6,412 nt of DNA from JACOND01 sp051011135 (GTDB taxonomy: Bacteria > Bdellovibrionota > Bdellovibrionia > Bdellovibrionales > UBA1609). The position numbers and the translations under genes are program-made. The notes beneath the pieces were generated by a model. The model was not told where the DNA came from and ran no database searches. It saw only the letters and a list, made by a program, of their open reading frames with translations. This document shows, piece after piece, positions 1-6,412 of this stretch (positions within the stretch are counted from its first letter, which is position 1; the number at the start of each line of letters is the position of its first letter). Where the stretch lies: positions 1 through 6,412 of the forward strand of contig JBPCUO010000035.1 in the NCBI GenBank assembly GCA_051011135.1, in the 5' to 3' direction.

Positions 1-44
1 AAAAAAAAAAAAAAAAAAAAAAAAAATAGGGGGATAAGAGGACT
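1..44. other. A26 homopolymer and G-rich leader, possible edge of the non-coding region
   Basis: Positions 1-26 are uninterrupted A. They are followed by a T, an A, a run of five G (29-33) and a short purine-rich stretch up to trnL2. No reading frame or tRNA fold is visible. Long A or T homopolymers are common in mitochondrial control regions, so this may be the right edge of the main non-coding region. It could also be the place where the assembly or sequence record was opened because the homopolymer was hard to read. The window gives no upstream context to decide, and the true A count is uncertain by nature. Confidence 0.45.
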
Positions 45-106
45 ACTAAAATGACAGAATTATGTGTTAGAGTTAAGATCTAATTATGGAGACCCTCCTT
101 TTAGTA
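45..106 (+). tRNA. trnL2: tRNA-Leu(UUR), anticodon TAA
   Basis: It decodes UUA and UUG leucine codons in the mitoribosome. Hand-folding gives a perfect 7-bp acceptor, ACTAAAA (45-51) with TTTTAGT (99-105), and discriminator A106. The D arm is a 3-bp stem (ACA/TGT) with a 6-nt loop. The anticodon stem is a perfect 5 bp (TTAGA/TCTAA) around the loop GTTAAGA, with T before anticodon TAA. The T arm is GGAG/CTCC closed by a 3-nt loop. The acceptor could slide one base left to 44 (TACTAAA/TTTAGTA) with no loss of pairing. rrnL follows directly, so this tRNA probably marks the 5' processing site of the 16S rRNA. The identity is well supported by the anticodon and intact stems. Confidence 0.88.
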
Positions 107-1166
107 AAAATAATAAATATCTAGCATAAGGATTTTTACTGTAAAGATTCATGTTTAATTTATACTTAGGGTTAAAGCCTGTACCTTTTGCATCATGGTT
201 TATCAAGGTCTATAATATTATTTTTACCCTGAAATAGTGGGATCTAACCTCACATTGCTAAGAGCCTAAGATTAATGTGTCATAATCAATCTCAAATGTG
301 GGCCTAGAAGCTACATACTAGTCGCACACTATTATATCTGGTTTTAATTTACGCTACAAAGTAGGACTAAGACTATCTTAAGTTAATTATACTAGGATAA
401 GCTAGTATAACAAATATTTTTATTAATTAATAGAATCTAAAGTGTTCATTAGATAGTTTCACAACTTATTTTTAAATTACTCAACATTTAAATTAATACA
501 CTTCCTAACCCTACAAGGTGATATTTCTGATAAAATTAGTATTTATACATATAATTTTTATGAACTCGGCAAAAATAAATTTAACTGTTTATCAAAAACA
601 TAGCTTAATGCACCTTTTTATTAAGTTTTTCCTGCCCAGTGATTCTTAAACGGCCGCTTTTGTGCTAAGGTAGCATAATAATTCGCCTTTTAATTGGAGG
701 CTAGAATGAATGGATTTATAAATTTATACTTTATTAAAATTAAATATAAAAATTAAATTTAATGTGAAAATTCCTTATTTTTACTAAAAGACCAAAAGAC
801 CCTGGGAGCTTTAATCCTATAGTATTTTTACTTTAAGGATTTTTGTTGGGGTGACACTGAAGATTCCTTCTTAATTTTATAAAATACACCTTTTTTATTT
901 ACAAAGCAGCTACCCCAGGGATAACAGGCTACTCTTTTTTAAAAGTCCACATTTACAGAAAGATATAGCACCTCGATGTTGGCTTAAGAATGTATATAAA
1001 ATGCAACAGTTTTATTGAATGGCTTGTTCCGCCAGTAATTTCTTACATGAGCTGAGTTCAGACCGGCGAAAGCCAGGTTAGTTTCTATCTTTATCATTAA
1101 TTTTATAGTACGAAAGGACCTAAAATTAAAATTATATTTACTTTGTGAAAGCATATAATTTTTATT
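107..1166 (+). rRNA. rrnL: large subunit (16S) mitochondrial rRNA
   Basis: This is the structural and catalytic RNA of the mitoribosome large subunit. Landmarks appear in the right order: GTACCTTTTGCATCATGG (181-198); the 16Sar-type site (584-601); CGGCCGC with GTGCTAAGGTAGCATAAT (651-679); AAAGACCCTGGGAGCTT (795-811); TTGTTGGGGTGAC (843-855); the peptidyl-transferase element TACCCCAGGGATAACAGGCT (911-930); CACCTCGATGTTGGCTT (969-985); the 16Sbr-type site with GAGTTCAGACCGG (1054-1066); and the sarcin-ricin loop AGTACGAAAGGACC (1107-1120). The 5' half is AT-rich and less conserved. The ends are inferred from the flanks, trnL2 on the left and the cob ATG on the right, giving about 1060 nt, normal for an invertebrate. 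No tRNA punctuates the 3' end, so that boundary is the less certain one. No open frame or other gene was seen inside. Confidence 0.96.
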
Positions 1167-2300
1167 ATGACATCCCCCCTACGAAAAACACACCCTTTAA
1201 TCTCTATCTCCAATAATTTTTTAATTGATTATGCCACCCCTATAAATATTTCTTTATGATGAAACCTAGGATCTATGCTTCTTTTAAGTATAGCGATTCA
1301 AATCTTAACTGGTTTATTCTTAGCAATATTTTATACTCCTGATATCTCTATCGCTTTCTCCAGAGTAATTCATATTTCTCGTGATATCAACTTTGGTTGA
1401 TTAATCCGCTCACTTCATGCTAATGGAGCATCTCTTTTATTTGTTTGCCTTTACCTTCATATAGCTCGAGGACTCTATTACTTTTCATTTCAACTACCTG
1501 AAACCTGGAACGTAGGGGTTATTTTATACATTGTGCTTATAGCAACTGCTTTTATAGGTTATGTTTTACCTTGAGGGCAAATAAGATTTTGGGGGGCCAC
1601 TGTAATTACCAGACTCCTCTCAGCTATCCCCTATTTTGGGGCCGATTTAGTTTTATGAGTGTGAGGAGGGTTTGCTGTTGACAATCCAACCCTTACACGA
1701 TTTTATGCATTACATTTCTTATTACCCTTTATTTCTATTGCTTTCATTTTAATCCATGTTTTATTCCTTCATCAAACAGGTAGAAAAAATCCTTTAGGCA
1801 TTAACTCAGAAACATCTAAAGTTAACATACATCCTTATTTTGCTATAAAAGATTTTATAGGATTTGCCTTTTTCATGATTTCTTTTTCCTTTATTGCACT
1901 TTTTGCTCCATTTATTTTGGGGGACCCTGATAACTTTATCCCAGCTAACCCCCTCTCAACCCCACTACATATTAAACCAGAATGGTATTTTTTATGGTTA
2001 TATGCAATTCTCCGCAGGATTCCCAATAAACTTGGGGGGGTAGTAGCTATATTCAGAGCAATTTTTATCATGTTCCTATACCCATTTTTAACTTTTATTA
2101 AAAAACCATCAACATCATTTTACCCCATCTCTCAAATCATATTTTGAATTTTAATAATCAATATCTTTATTTTGACTTGAATCGGAGGTTGTCCTGTAGA
2201 ATTCCCTTACACAGAAATTGGAGCAATTTTTACAATATCTTATTTTATTATTAATTTAATTTTACCCACACTTTTACTAAGTTGGGATTTTAATAAATAG
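1167..2300 (+). CDS. cob: cytochrome b (ubiquinol-cytochrome c reductase, complex III)
   Basis: This is the di-heme membrane subunit of the bc1 complex. It carries the Qo and Qi quinone sites and passes electrons between hemes bL and bH in the inner membrane. The frame opens at ATG 1167 and closes with TAG 2298-2300, giving 377 residues, the usual family length. The four heme-ligand histidines are present at 84 and 98 (in LHANGAS and LYLHMARG) and at 183 and 197 (in YALHFLLP and ILIHVLFLH). The Qo helix has WGQMSFWGATVIT at 136-148, and the ef loop has PEWYF at 271-275. DPDNFIPANP lies at 253-262. The codon AGG at 2016-2018 encodes the conserved Ser in LRSIPNK, supporting AGG = Ser. In-frame ATT codons just upstream (1164, 1158) are alternative starts, but ATG gives the expected N-terminus. 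It follows rrnL with no tRNA between, and trnV begins 2 nt after its stop. Confidence 0.98.
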
Positions 2301-2302
2301 GC

Positions 2303-2357
2303 CTAAATGATTAAAAATTATATTTACACTATAAAAAAGCTACTTTAGCCATTTAGT
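2303..2357 (+). tRNA. trnV: tRNA-Val, anticodon TAC, D-armless
   Basis: It reads GUN valine codons. The acceptor is a perfect 7 bp, CTAAATG (2303-2309) with CATTTAG (2350-2356), and the discriminator is T2357. The anticodon stem is a perfect 5 bp, TTATA/TATAA (2318-2322 and 2330-2334), around the loop TTTACAC, with T before anticodon TAC (2325-2327). The T arm is GCTA/TAGC with a 3-nt loop and abuts the acceptor. Only eight A/T-rich bases (2310-2317) lie where the D arm should be, and they cannot form a stem, so the gene is about 55 nt and appears to use a D-replacement loop. It lies 2 nt after the cob stop, with 5 nt to trnT. Two perfect stems plus the T arm make the call credible despite the missing arm. 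Confidence 0.78.
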
Positions 2358-2362
2358 AAACT

Positions 2363-2425
2363 GAATTTAAAGCCAAAATAGAGGCGGTATTCTTGTAAAA
2401 TACTAATTGACTCTGTCTAAATTCT
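2363..2425 (+). tRNA. trnT: tRNA-Thr, anticodon TGT
   Basis: It reads ACN threonine codons. The acceptor is a perfect 7 bp, GAATTTA (2363-2369) with TAAATTC (2418-2424), and the discriminator is T2425. The D arm is GCC/GGC with an 8-nt loop. The anticodon stem GTATT/AATAC (2387-2391 and 2399-2403) is perfect, with loop CTTGTAA, T before anticodon TGT (2394-2396) and A after it. The T arm is small: GAC/GTC with a 3-nt loop. It is the middle tRNA of the V-T-Y cluster, 2 nt before trnY. The intact canonical anticodon loop makes the identity firm. Confidence 0.88.
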
Positions 2426-2427
2426 TC

Positions 2428-2488
2428 AATAAAGTGGCTGATAATAAGCGATTAATTGTAAATTAATTTATGGACAACCCCTTTATTA
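2428..2488 (+). tRNA. trnY: tRNA-Tyr, anticodon GTA
   Basis: It reads UAU and UAC tyrosine codons. The acceptor is a perfect 7 bp, AATAAAG (2428-2434) with CTTTATT (2481-2487), and the discriminator is A2488. The D arm is GCT/AGC with a 7-nt loop. The anticodon stem ATTAA/TTAAT (2451-2455 and 2463-2467) is perfect, with loop TTGTAAA and anticodon GTA (2458-2460). The T arm is weak: only GG/CC around a 4-nt loop can be drawn in 2468-2480, so it may work as a T-replacement loop. Thirteen bases separate it from the nad1 ATG. Confidence 0.87.
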
Positions 2489-2501
2489 CTAATTCATTAG
2501 A

Positions 2502-3435
2502 ATGTTACTTCTAAATTTTTTTTTAAGCTTTATTACCACATTAATCCTAATCCTTCTTTCAATAGCATTTTTTACCCTCCTAGAACGTAAAATCCTAGGT
2601 TACTCAGCTTTACGTAAGGGCCCAAACAAAGTTGCCTTTATAGGACTTTTACAACCTATTTCTGATGCTGTTAAATTATTTTTAAAACAAATAGTTTCAC
2701 CTTCCAACTCTAATAAAATTCCATTCCTACTAACACCTTGTTTAAGATTATTTCTAGCACTAAGATTATGAATTTTATACCCTTTTTCTATTAACCCTAA
2801 TAACTTTAAATATTCAATTATTTTATTTATTTGTATCTCTAGTATTAATGTCTATACAACTCTTCTAGCAGGTTGAACTAGAAATTCTAAATACTCATTA
2901 ATTGGGGCACTTCGAGGCAGAGCACAAACTATCTCTTATGAAGTCTCATTAGCTTTAATCCTTATCTGCCCTATCCTACTTATTTTTTCTTATAATATAA
3001 AAAGATTCTTCACATTTAATTTTTTATTTTCTGTCATACCCGCTATTTTCTTTGTATGAATAATTACTCTACTAGCTGAAACAAACCGAACCCCATTTGA
3101 CCTAGCAGAAGGGGAATCAGAGTTAGTCTCAGGGTTTAATACTGAATACGGGTCTGGACCATTCGCTATAATCTTTATGGCTGAATACATAAATATTTTA
3201 TGAGTTTCCTTATTATCATCATTCATCTTTTTTTATTTCTCTTTTATGAGGGTATCAAATATTTCTCAATTAATTTTAATTTTACTGACTTCATTCTGAG
3301 CAAGATTTTTTGTTTGAGCCCGTGCCTCTTTCCCTCGCATGCGTTATGACCAATTAATAAACTTATGCTGGAAAGTATTTTTACCTTTTACAATCGCTTT
3401 TTCCTTACTAGTTTTAACTCTAGCATACATATTAT
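2502..3435 (+). CDS. nad1: NADH dehydrogenase subunit 1 (complex I), incomplete T stop
   Basis: This is a membrane-arm subunit of complex I that sits against the peripheral arm and helps form the quinone-access chamber. Conserved blocks appear in order: LERKILGYSALRKGPNKV (27-44), LLQPISDAVKLFLK (49-62), GALRGSAQTISYEVS (135-149), AETNRTPFDLAEGESELVSG (192-211), followed by the FNTEY motif and RASFPRMRYDQLM near the C-terminus. The gene starts at ATG 2502. An in-frame ATT at 2496 is the only alternative, since a TAA lies just upstream at 2490. I end the gene at the single T3435 before trnK, to be completed to UAA by polyadenylation, giving 311 residues, the family norm. Without that, the frame runs to TAA 3510-3512 (336 residues) through all of trnK and 18 nt of trnI, which is unlikely. 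Confidence 0.96.
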
Positions 3436-3496
3436 TATTTGTAAGCTTTAAGAAGCCTGAAACTTTTAATTTTAAGATGAGGAGACTCACAAATAA
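3436..3496 (+). tRNA. trnK: tRNA-Lys, anticodon TTT
   Basis: It reads AAA and AAG lysine codons. The acceptor is a perfect 7 bp, TATTTGT (3436-3442) with ACAAATA (3489-3495), and the discriminator is A3496. The D arm is GCTT/AAGC with a 4-nt loop. The anticodon stem TGAAA/TTTTA (3458-3462 and 3470-3474, one G-U pair) carries loop CTTTTAA with anticodon TTT (3465-3467). The T arm is GAG/CTC around a 4-nt loop. It abuts the truncated nad1 stop and supplies its cleavage signal. Its last two bases are also the first two of trnI, so the two tRNAs cannot both be cut intact from one transcript without repair. Confidence 0.9.
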
Positions 3497-3557
3497 TGTT
3501 GTGCCGGAATAACGGATAATTTTGATGTAATTAAATATAGATAAAATCTCAACATTT
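3495..3557 (+). tRNA. trnI: tRNA-Ile, anticodon GAT
   Basis: It reads AUU and AUC isoleucine codons. AUA is Met in this code, in keeping with a GAT anticodon. The acceptor is a perfect 7 bp, AATGTTG (3495-3501) with CAACATT (3550-3556), and the discriminator is T3557. The D arm is CCG/CGG with a 6-nt loop. The anticodon stem TAATT/AATTA (3517-3521 and 3529-3533) is perfect, with loop TTGATGT and anticodon GAT (3524-3526). The T arm is AGAT/ATCT with a 3-nt loop. It overlaps trnK by two bases and ends directly before the nad3 ATG. The I-nad3 adjacency is typical of lophotrochozoan mitochondrial genomes. Confidence 0.89.
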
Positions 3558-3905
3558 ATGTTTTTAAAATTAATATATTTCTTTATTTTTCTTTGCTTAC
3601 CTTTATTACTATTAATAGTTAACTATTTTGTAAATATAAAAAGACTACTAACTCGTAGACTACTATCTAGCTTCGAATGCGGATTTGATACCTTTAGGAA
3701 TGCTCGATCATCATTTTCACTACACTTTTTTCTTATTAGGATTATTTTTTTAGTATTTGACCTAGAAATTATCTTCTTAATCCCCCTACCTTTATGAGTT
3801 ACAAGAAGAGGCTCAATTGTAATCTATACAGCTTTAATCTTTATTTCTATTTTATTTTTAGGGACTATCCATGAATGAAACGAAGGGTCCTTAAATTGGG
3901 TGTAA
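3558..3905 (+). CDS. nad3: NADH dehydrogenase subunit 3 (complex I)
   Basis: This is a small three-helix membrane subunit of complex I. Its matrix loop joins the quinone-binding region to the proton-pumping arm. The frame runs from ATG 3558, directly after trnI, to TAA 3903-3905, giving 115 residues, normal for the family. The loop cysteine tied to the active/deactive transition is Cys41, in SSFECGFD (37-44). The second helix carries FSLHFFLISIIFLVFDLEI (53-71), with the acidic pair Asp68 and Glu70. Several Ser positions are AGA or AGG (for example 29, 34 and 47). The last two bases of the TAA are the first two of trnS1, so the transcript may instead use T3903 completed by polyadenylation. 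The protein is the same either way. Confidence 0.97.
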
Positions 3906-3964
3906 GTGAGATAATATAGAAGCTTCTAACTTTTATTAGAGAGATTAAAACCTTTCCTCACTTT
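3904..3964 (+). tRNA. trnS1: tRNA-Ser(AGN), anticodon TCT, D-armless
   Basis: It reads AGN codons as serine. The acceptor is a perfect 7 bp, AAGTGAG (3904-3910) with CTCACTT (3957-3963), and the discriminator is T3964. The anticodon stem AGAAG/CTTTT (3918-3922 and 3930-3934, one G-U pair) carries loop CTTCTAA with anticodon TCT (3925-3927). The T arm is the only full-sized one in the window: GAGAG/CTTTC with an 8-nt loop. A 7-nt connector (3911-3917) replaces the D arm, the usual animal trnS1 state. Anticodon TCT would mean Arg in the standard code, but the proteins here use AGA/AGG at conserved Ser sites, so Ser is correct. A competing hairpin TCTAA/TTAGA (3925-3940) exists but gives only a 6-nt loop. 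Confidence 0.86.
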
Positions 3965-3970
3965 AAACTA

Positions 3971-4966
3971 ATGACTAATTTAAATAAAATAACTCAATCT
4001 TTATTTTTTATTTCTCTTATTATCGGGATTTATATTTCTATTTCTTCTAATAACCCTCTTATAATTTGATTAGGAATAGAAATCAACTTAATTTCATTTT
4101 TACCATTAATACTAGAGTCAAACTCTAATATTTCAGCATCTAATATTATAAAATATTTTTTAATTCAGACGATCACATCTTTATTTATCCTATTTTTAAT
4201 AATTTCATATCTTTCTCATCTACCCTCAACACTATTTATTTTAATTTTGTCTCTTAGGGCTATAGTAAAAATAGGGCTCCCCCCCTACCATTTTTGACTA
4301 CCCTCCCTTATAATATCGATAAATTGAAAAAACTGCTTTATTTTATCAACAATCCAAAAACTAACACCACTTCTTCTATTAATAACTGTTTCCTTTTTAA
4401 GAAAAACTATAACATTCCTCTTCCTAACTTCTCTTTTTATTAGAACCGTAGGCGGCCTTAAACAATCACATTTCCGACCCCTTATAGCCTACTCCTCTAT
4501 ACACCACATAATCTGATGCTTATTAGCGCTATTTCAAGATTTATATCTTTTTTATATTTACTTCCTCCTATATCTCATTACATGTTTTACTTTATTCACA
4601 ACTCTTAATAAATTTTATAACTCTAGATTTTATAACAACTCCTTTTCTATTAACAGAAATTATTTTTTTATCTCTTTAATTATAATTTTTTCTATGGCAG
4701 GACTACCCCCACTACTAGGATTTTTCCCTAAACTATCACTCCTCAATTCCTTTATTAACTCTAATTTTTTAATTACTTTCTCCTTATTAGTAAGGTCAAT
4801 AATCAACCTATACTTTTATTTAAACTTTTCTTTTTCTATTATTTCCAATAAAAAGATACTAAAAATAAAAATACATAAAAATTCTATTTTTTTAATTATT
4901 CTTCCTATTATTTTCACCTTATCCCCACTAATAATCATTTTCTTTGCGCTGAATATATTCCACTAA
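3971..4966 (+). CDS. nad2: NADH dehydrogenase subunit 2 (complex I)
   Basis: This is an antiporter-like proton-pumping subunit in the complex I membrane arm. The frame runs from ATG 3971 to TAA 4964-4966, giving 331 residues, within the usual invertebrate range. Recognisable family features are WLGMEIN at 33-39 with the helix glutamate Glu37, KMGLPPYHFWLPS starting at Lys100, a Gln-Lys pair in STIQKLTPL, GGLKQSHFRPLMAYSS, and MAGLPPLLGFFPK starting at 242. The rest is a string of hydrophobic helices. It is the most divergent protein of the window, as nad2 usually is. It begins 6 nt after trnS1. Its 3' end overlaps cox1 in another frame by 14 or 23 nt depending on the cox1 start. A bare T stop at 4943, abutting the TTG start, is an alternative end. 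Confidence 0.96.
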
Positions 4967-6412
4967 CCATAAAGATATTGGAACTTTATATTTTCTTTTA
5001 GGAATTTGAGGGGGCTTACTTGGAACTGCAATAAGGATAATAATCCGAATTGAGCTAGGACAACCAGGAGCCTTTTTAGGGTCAGATCAACTTTTTAATT
5101 CTATCGTTACAGCCCACGCTTTTCTTATAATTTTTTTTATAGTAATACCCATTATAGTAGGTGGATTTGGAAACTGAATACTTCCTCTAATACTAGGAGC
5201 ACCTGATATAATTTTTCCTCGACTTAACAATATAAGGTTCTGGTTTCTACCACCATCTTTATCACTAATAGTTATATCAATAATTGTTGAAAAGGGGGCA
5301 GGGACCGGATGAACAGTTTACCCCCCACTATCTAGAAACATTTCCCATAGAGGTGCATCTGTAGATCTAGCCATTTTCTCTTTACATTTAGCGGGAGTTA
5401 GCAGAATCCTTGGAGCTTTAAATTTCATCTCTACTATTATCAATTTACGCCCAAGACAAATATGACTAGAACACATACCTTTATTCGTCTGAGCAACTAA
5501 GATCACAGCCATTTTATTGCTATTATCTCTACCAGTTTTAGCTGGAGCTATTACAATATTATTAACAGACCGTAATCTTAATACAAGATTCTTTGACCCA
5601 AGAGGAGGTGGAGACCCCATTCTATACCAACACCTATTTTGATTTTTTGGACACCCAGAAGTATACATTCTTATTCTTCCAGGTTTTGGGGTTATTTCAC
5701 ATATCGTCACACATTACTCAGGAAAATTTGAACCCTTTGGAACACTTGGTATAATTTATGCTATACTCGGGATTGGTATTTTAGGTTTTATCGTATGAGC
5801 ACACCACATATTTACTGTAGGAATGGATGTAGACACCCGAGCATATTTTACTGCAGCGACTATAATTATTGCGGTACCAACAGGGATTAAAGTATTTAGA
5901 TGATTAGCAACAATTCATGGAAACAAAATTTCTTTTGAACCCCCAATACTATGGACTTTAGGGTTTATTTTTTTATTTACTATAGGGGGGCTAACTGGGA
6001 TTATTTTAGCTAACTCTTCCTTAGATATCATACTACATGATACCTACTATGTAACCGCCCATTTTCACTATGTTTTAAGAATAGGGGCAGTATTTGCTTT
6101 ATTCGCGGGATTTACCCATTGATACCCTATAATACTAGGGATTACTATACACGCTCGATGATTAAAAATTCAATTTTATTTAATATTCATTGGAGTCAAT
6201 TTAATTTTCTTCCCCCAACATTTTTTAGGGTTAGCAGGAATACCACGACGATATTCTGATTACCCTGATACCTTAACTCATTGAAACGTTATTAGATCTA
6301 TAGGAAGAATTATAACTATTTTTTCTTTATTATTTTTTATCTTTATTATATGAGAATCCATAGCAGCTATACGGCCGGTTATTTCATCTATACATCAACC
6401 CACATCCATAGA
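4944..6412 (+). CDS. cox1: cytochrome c oxidase subunit I (complex IV), 3' end cut by window
   Basis: This is the catalytic subunit of cytochrome c oxidase. It binds heme a, heme a3 and CuB, reduces O2 to water and pumps protons. From the proposed TTG start at 4944 the protein opens MRWMYSTNHKDIG, matching the typical N-terminus. ATA at 4953 (MYSTNHK) is the alternative. Ligands are all present: heme a His58 and His375, heme a3 His373, CuB His237, His287 and His288, with the cross-linking Tyr241 in WFFGHPEVY. GGFGNW and AHHMFTVGMD are intact. There are 489 complete codons and then two bases at the window edge, so about 20-25 C-terminal codons are missing, judging from family length. No tRNA separates it from nad2, whose 3' end it overlaps. 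Several conserved Ser residues are AGA or AGG, and many Trp are TGA. Confidence 0.98.

Noticed and set aside
255..300. Possible trnM around a CAT triplet in the 5' part of rrnL
   Set aside because: The bases flanking the would-be anticodon loop do not pair and no acceptor stem was found. The repeated ATTAATG/ATAATCAATC bases fit an rRNA hairpin better.
1835..2071. 78-codon minus-strand open frame
   Set aside because: It is antisense to the conserved cob region holding PEWYF and has no recognisable protein features.
2361..2385. tRNA-Phe suggested by a GAA triplet in TGAATTT
   Set aside because: These bases form the trnT acceptor and D arm. A 7-nt anticodon loop around GAA has no 5-bp stem.
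2990..3226. 78-codon minus-strand open frame
   Set aside because: It is antisense to the most conserved part of nad1 and is explained by that gene's codon constraints.
3438..3512. C-terminal extension of nad1 to the TAA at 3510
   Set aside because: It would add 25 residues unlike the family and run through the perfect trnK fold and part of trnI.
3925..3940. Hairpin TCTAA/TTAGA as an alternative anticodon arm
   Set aside because: It gives a 6-nt loop without a sensible anticodon and breaks the better AGAAG/CTTTT arm of trnS1.
5318..5710. 130-codon minus-strand open frame
   Set aside because: It lies wholly inside cox1, antisense to conserved active-site sequence, and uses the standard code. 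It is a shadow of the real gene.
1..6412. Undescribed defence, mobile or regulatory system
   Set aside because: Every stretch longer than about 50 nt is explained by standard mitochondrial rRNA, tRNA or respiratory-chain genes. No CRISPR repeats, transposase or unexplained open frame was seen.

Overview
This window is part of an animal mitochondrial genome, read with the invertebrate mitochondrial code (TGA = Trp, ATA = Met, AGA/AGG = Ser). With that code five respiratory-chain genes stay open over their full expected lengths. With the standard code they break into the short fragments expected from in-frame TGA. Everything recognised lies on the + strand, packed with few or no spacer bases. 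No bacterial, phage, CRISPR or mobile-element content was seen.

Layout, left to right: an A homopolymer and G-rich leader (1-44); trnL2(taa); rrnL, the large-subunit rRNA (about 107-1166); cob; a cluster trnV(tac)-trnT(tgt)-trnY(gta); nad1; trnK(ttt)-trnI(gat); nad3; trnS1(tct); nad2; and cox1, which runs off the right edge about 20-25 codons short of its usual end. The seven tRNAs were found by hand-folding cloverleaf stems. Several have reduced arms: trnV and trnS1 lack a D arm, most T loops are only 3-4 nt, and trnK and trnI share two bases.

The genes are those of oxidative phosphorylation and its translation apparatus. nad1, nad2 and nad3 encode complex I membrane subunits, cob the complex III cytochrome b, and cox1 the complex IV catalytic subunit. 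rrnL and the tRNAs serve the mitoribosome. A single polycistronic transcript cut at tRNAs and completed by polyadenylation fits the layout. nad1 would end in a bare T directly before trnK.

Organism: an invertebrate. The block K-I-nad3-S1-nad2-cox1 matches the conserved lophotrochozoan (mollusc-type) order K-A-R-N-I-nad3-S1-nad2-cox1 with A, R and N removed. Together with the 16S sequence and the UCU-anticodon trnS1, this favours a lophotrochozoan with a rearranged, one-strand genome, such as a bryozoan, brachiopod, entoproct or mollusc. The phylum cannot be fixed from sequence inspection alone. The placement trnL2-rrnL-cob-V-T-Y-nad1 is not a standard arrangement that I recognise.
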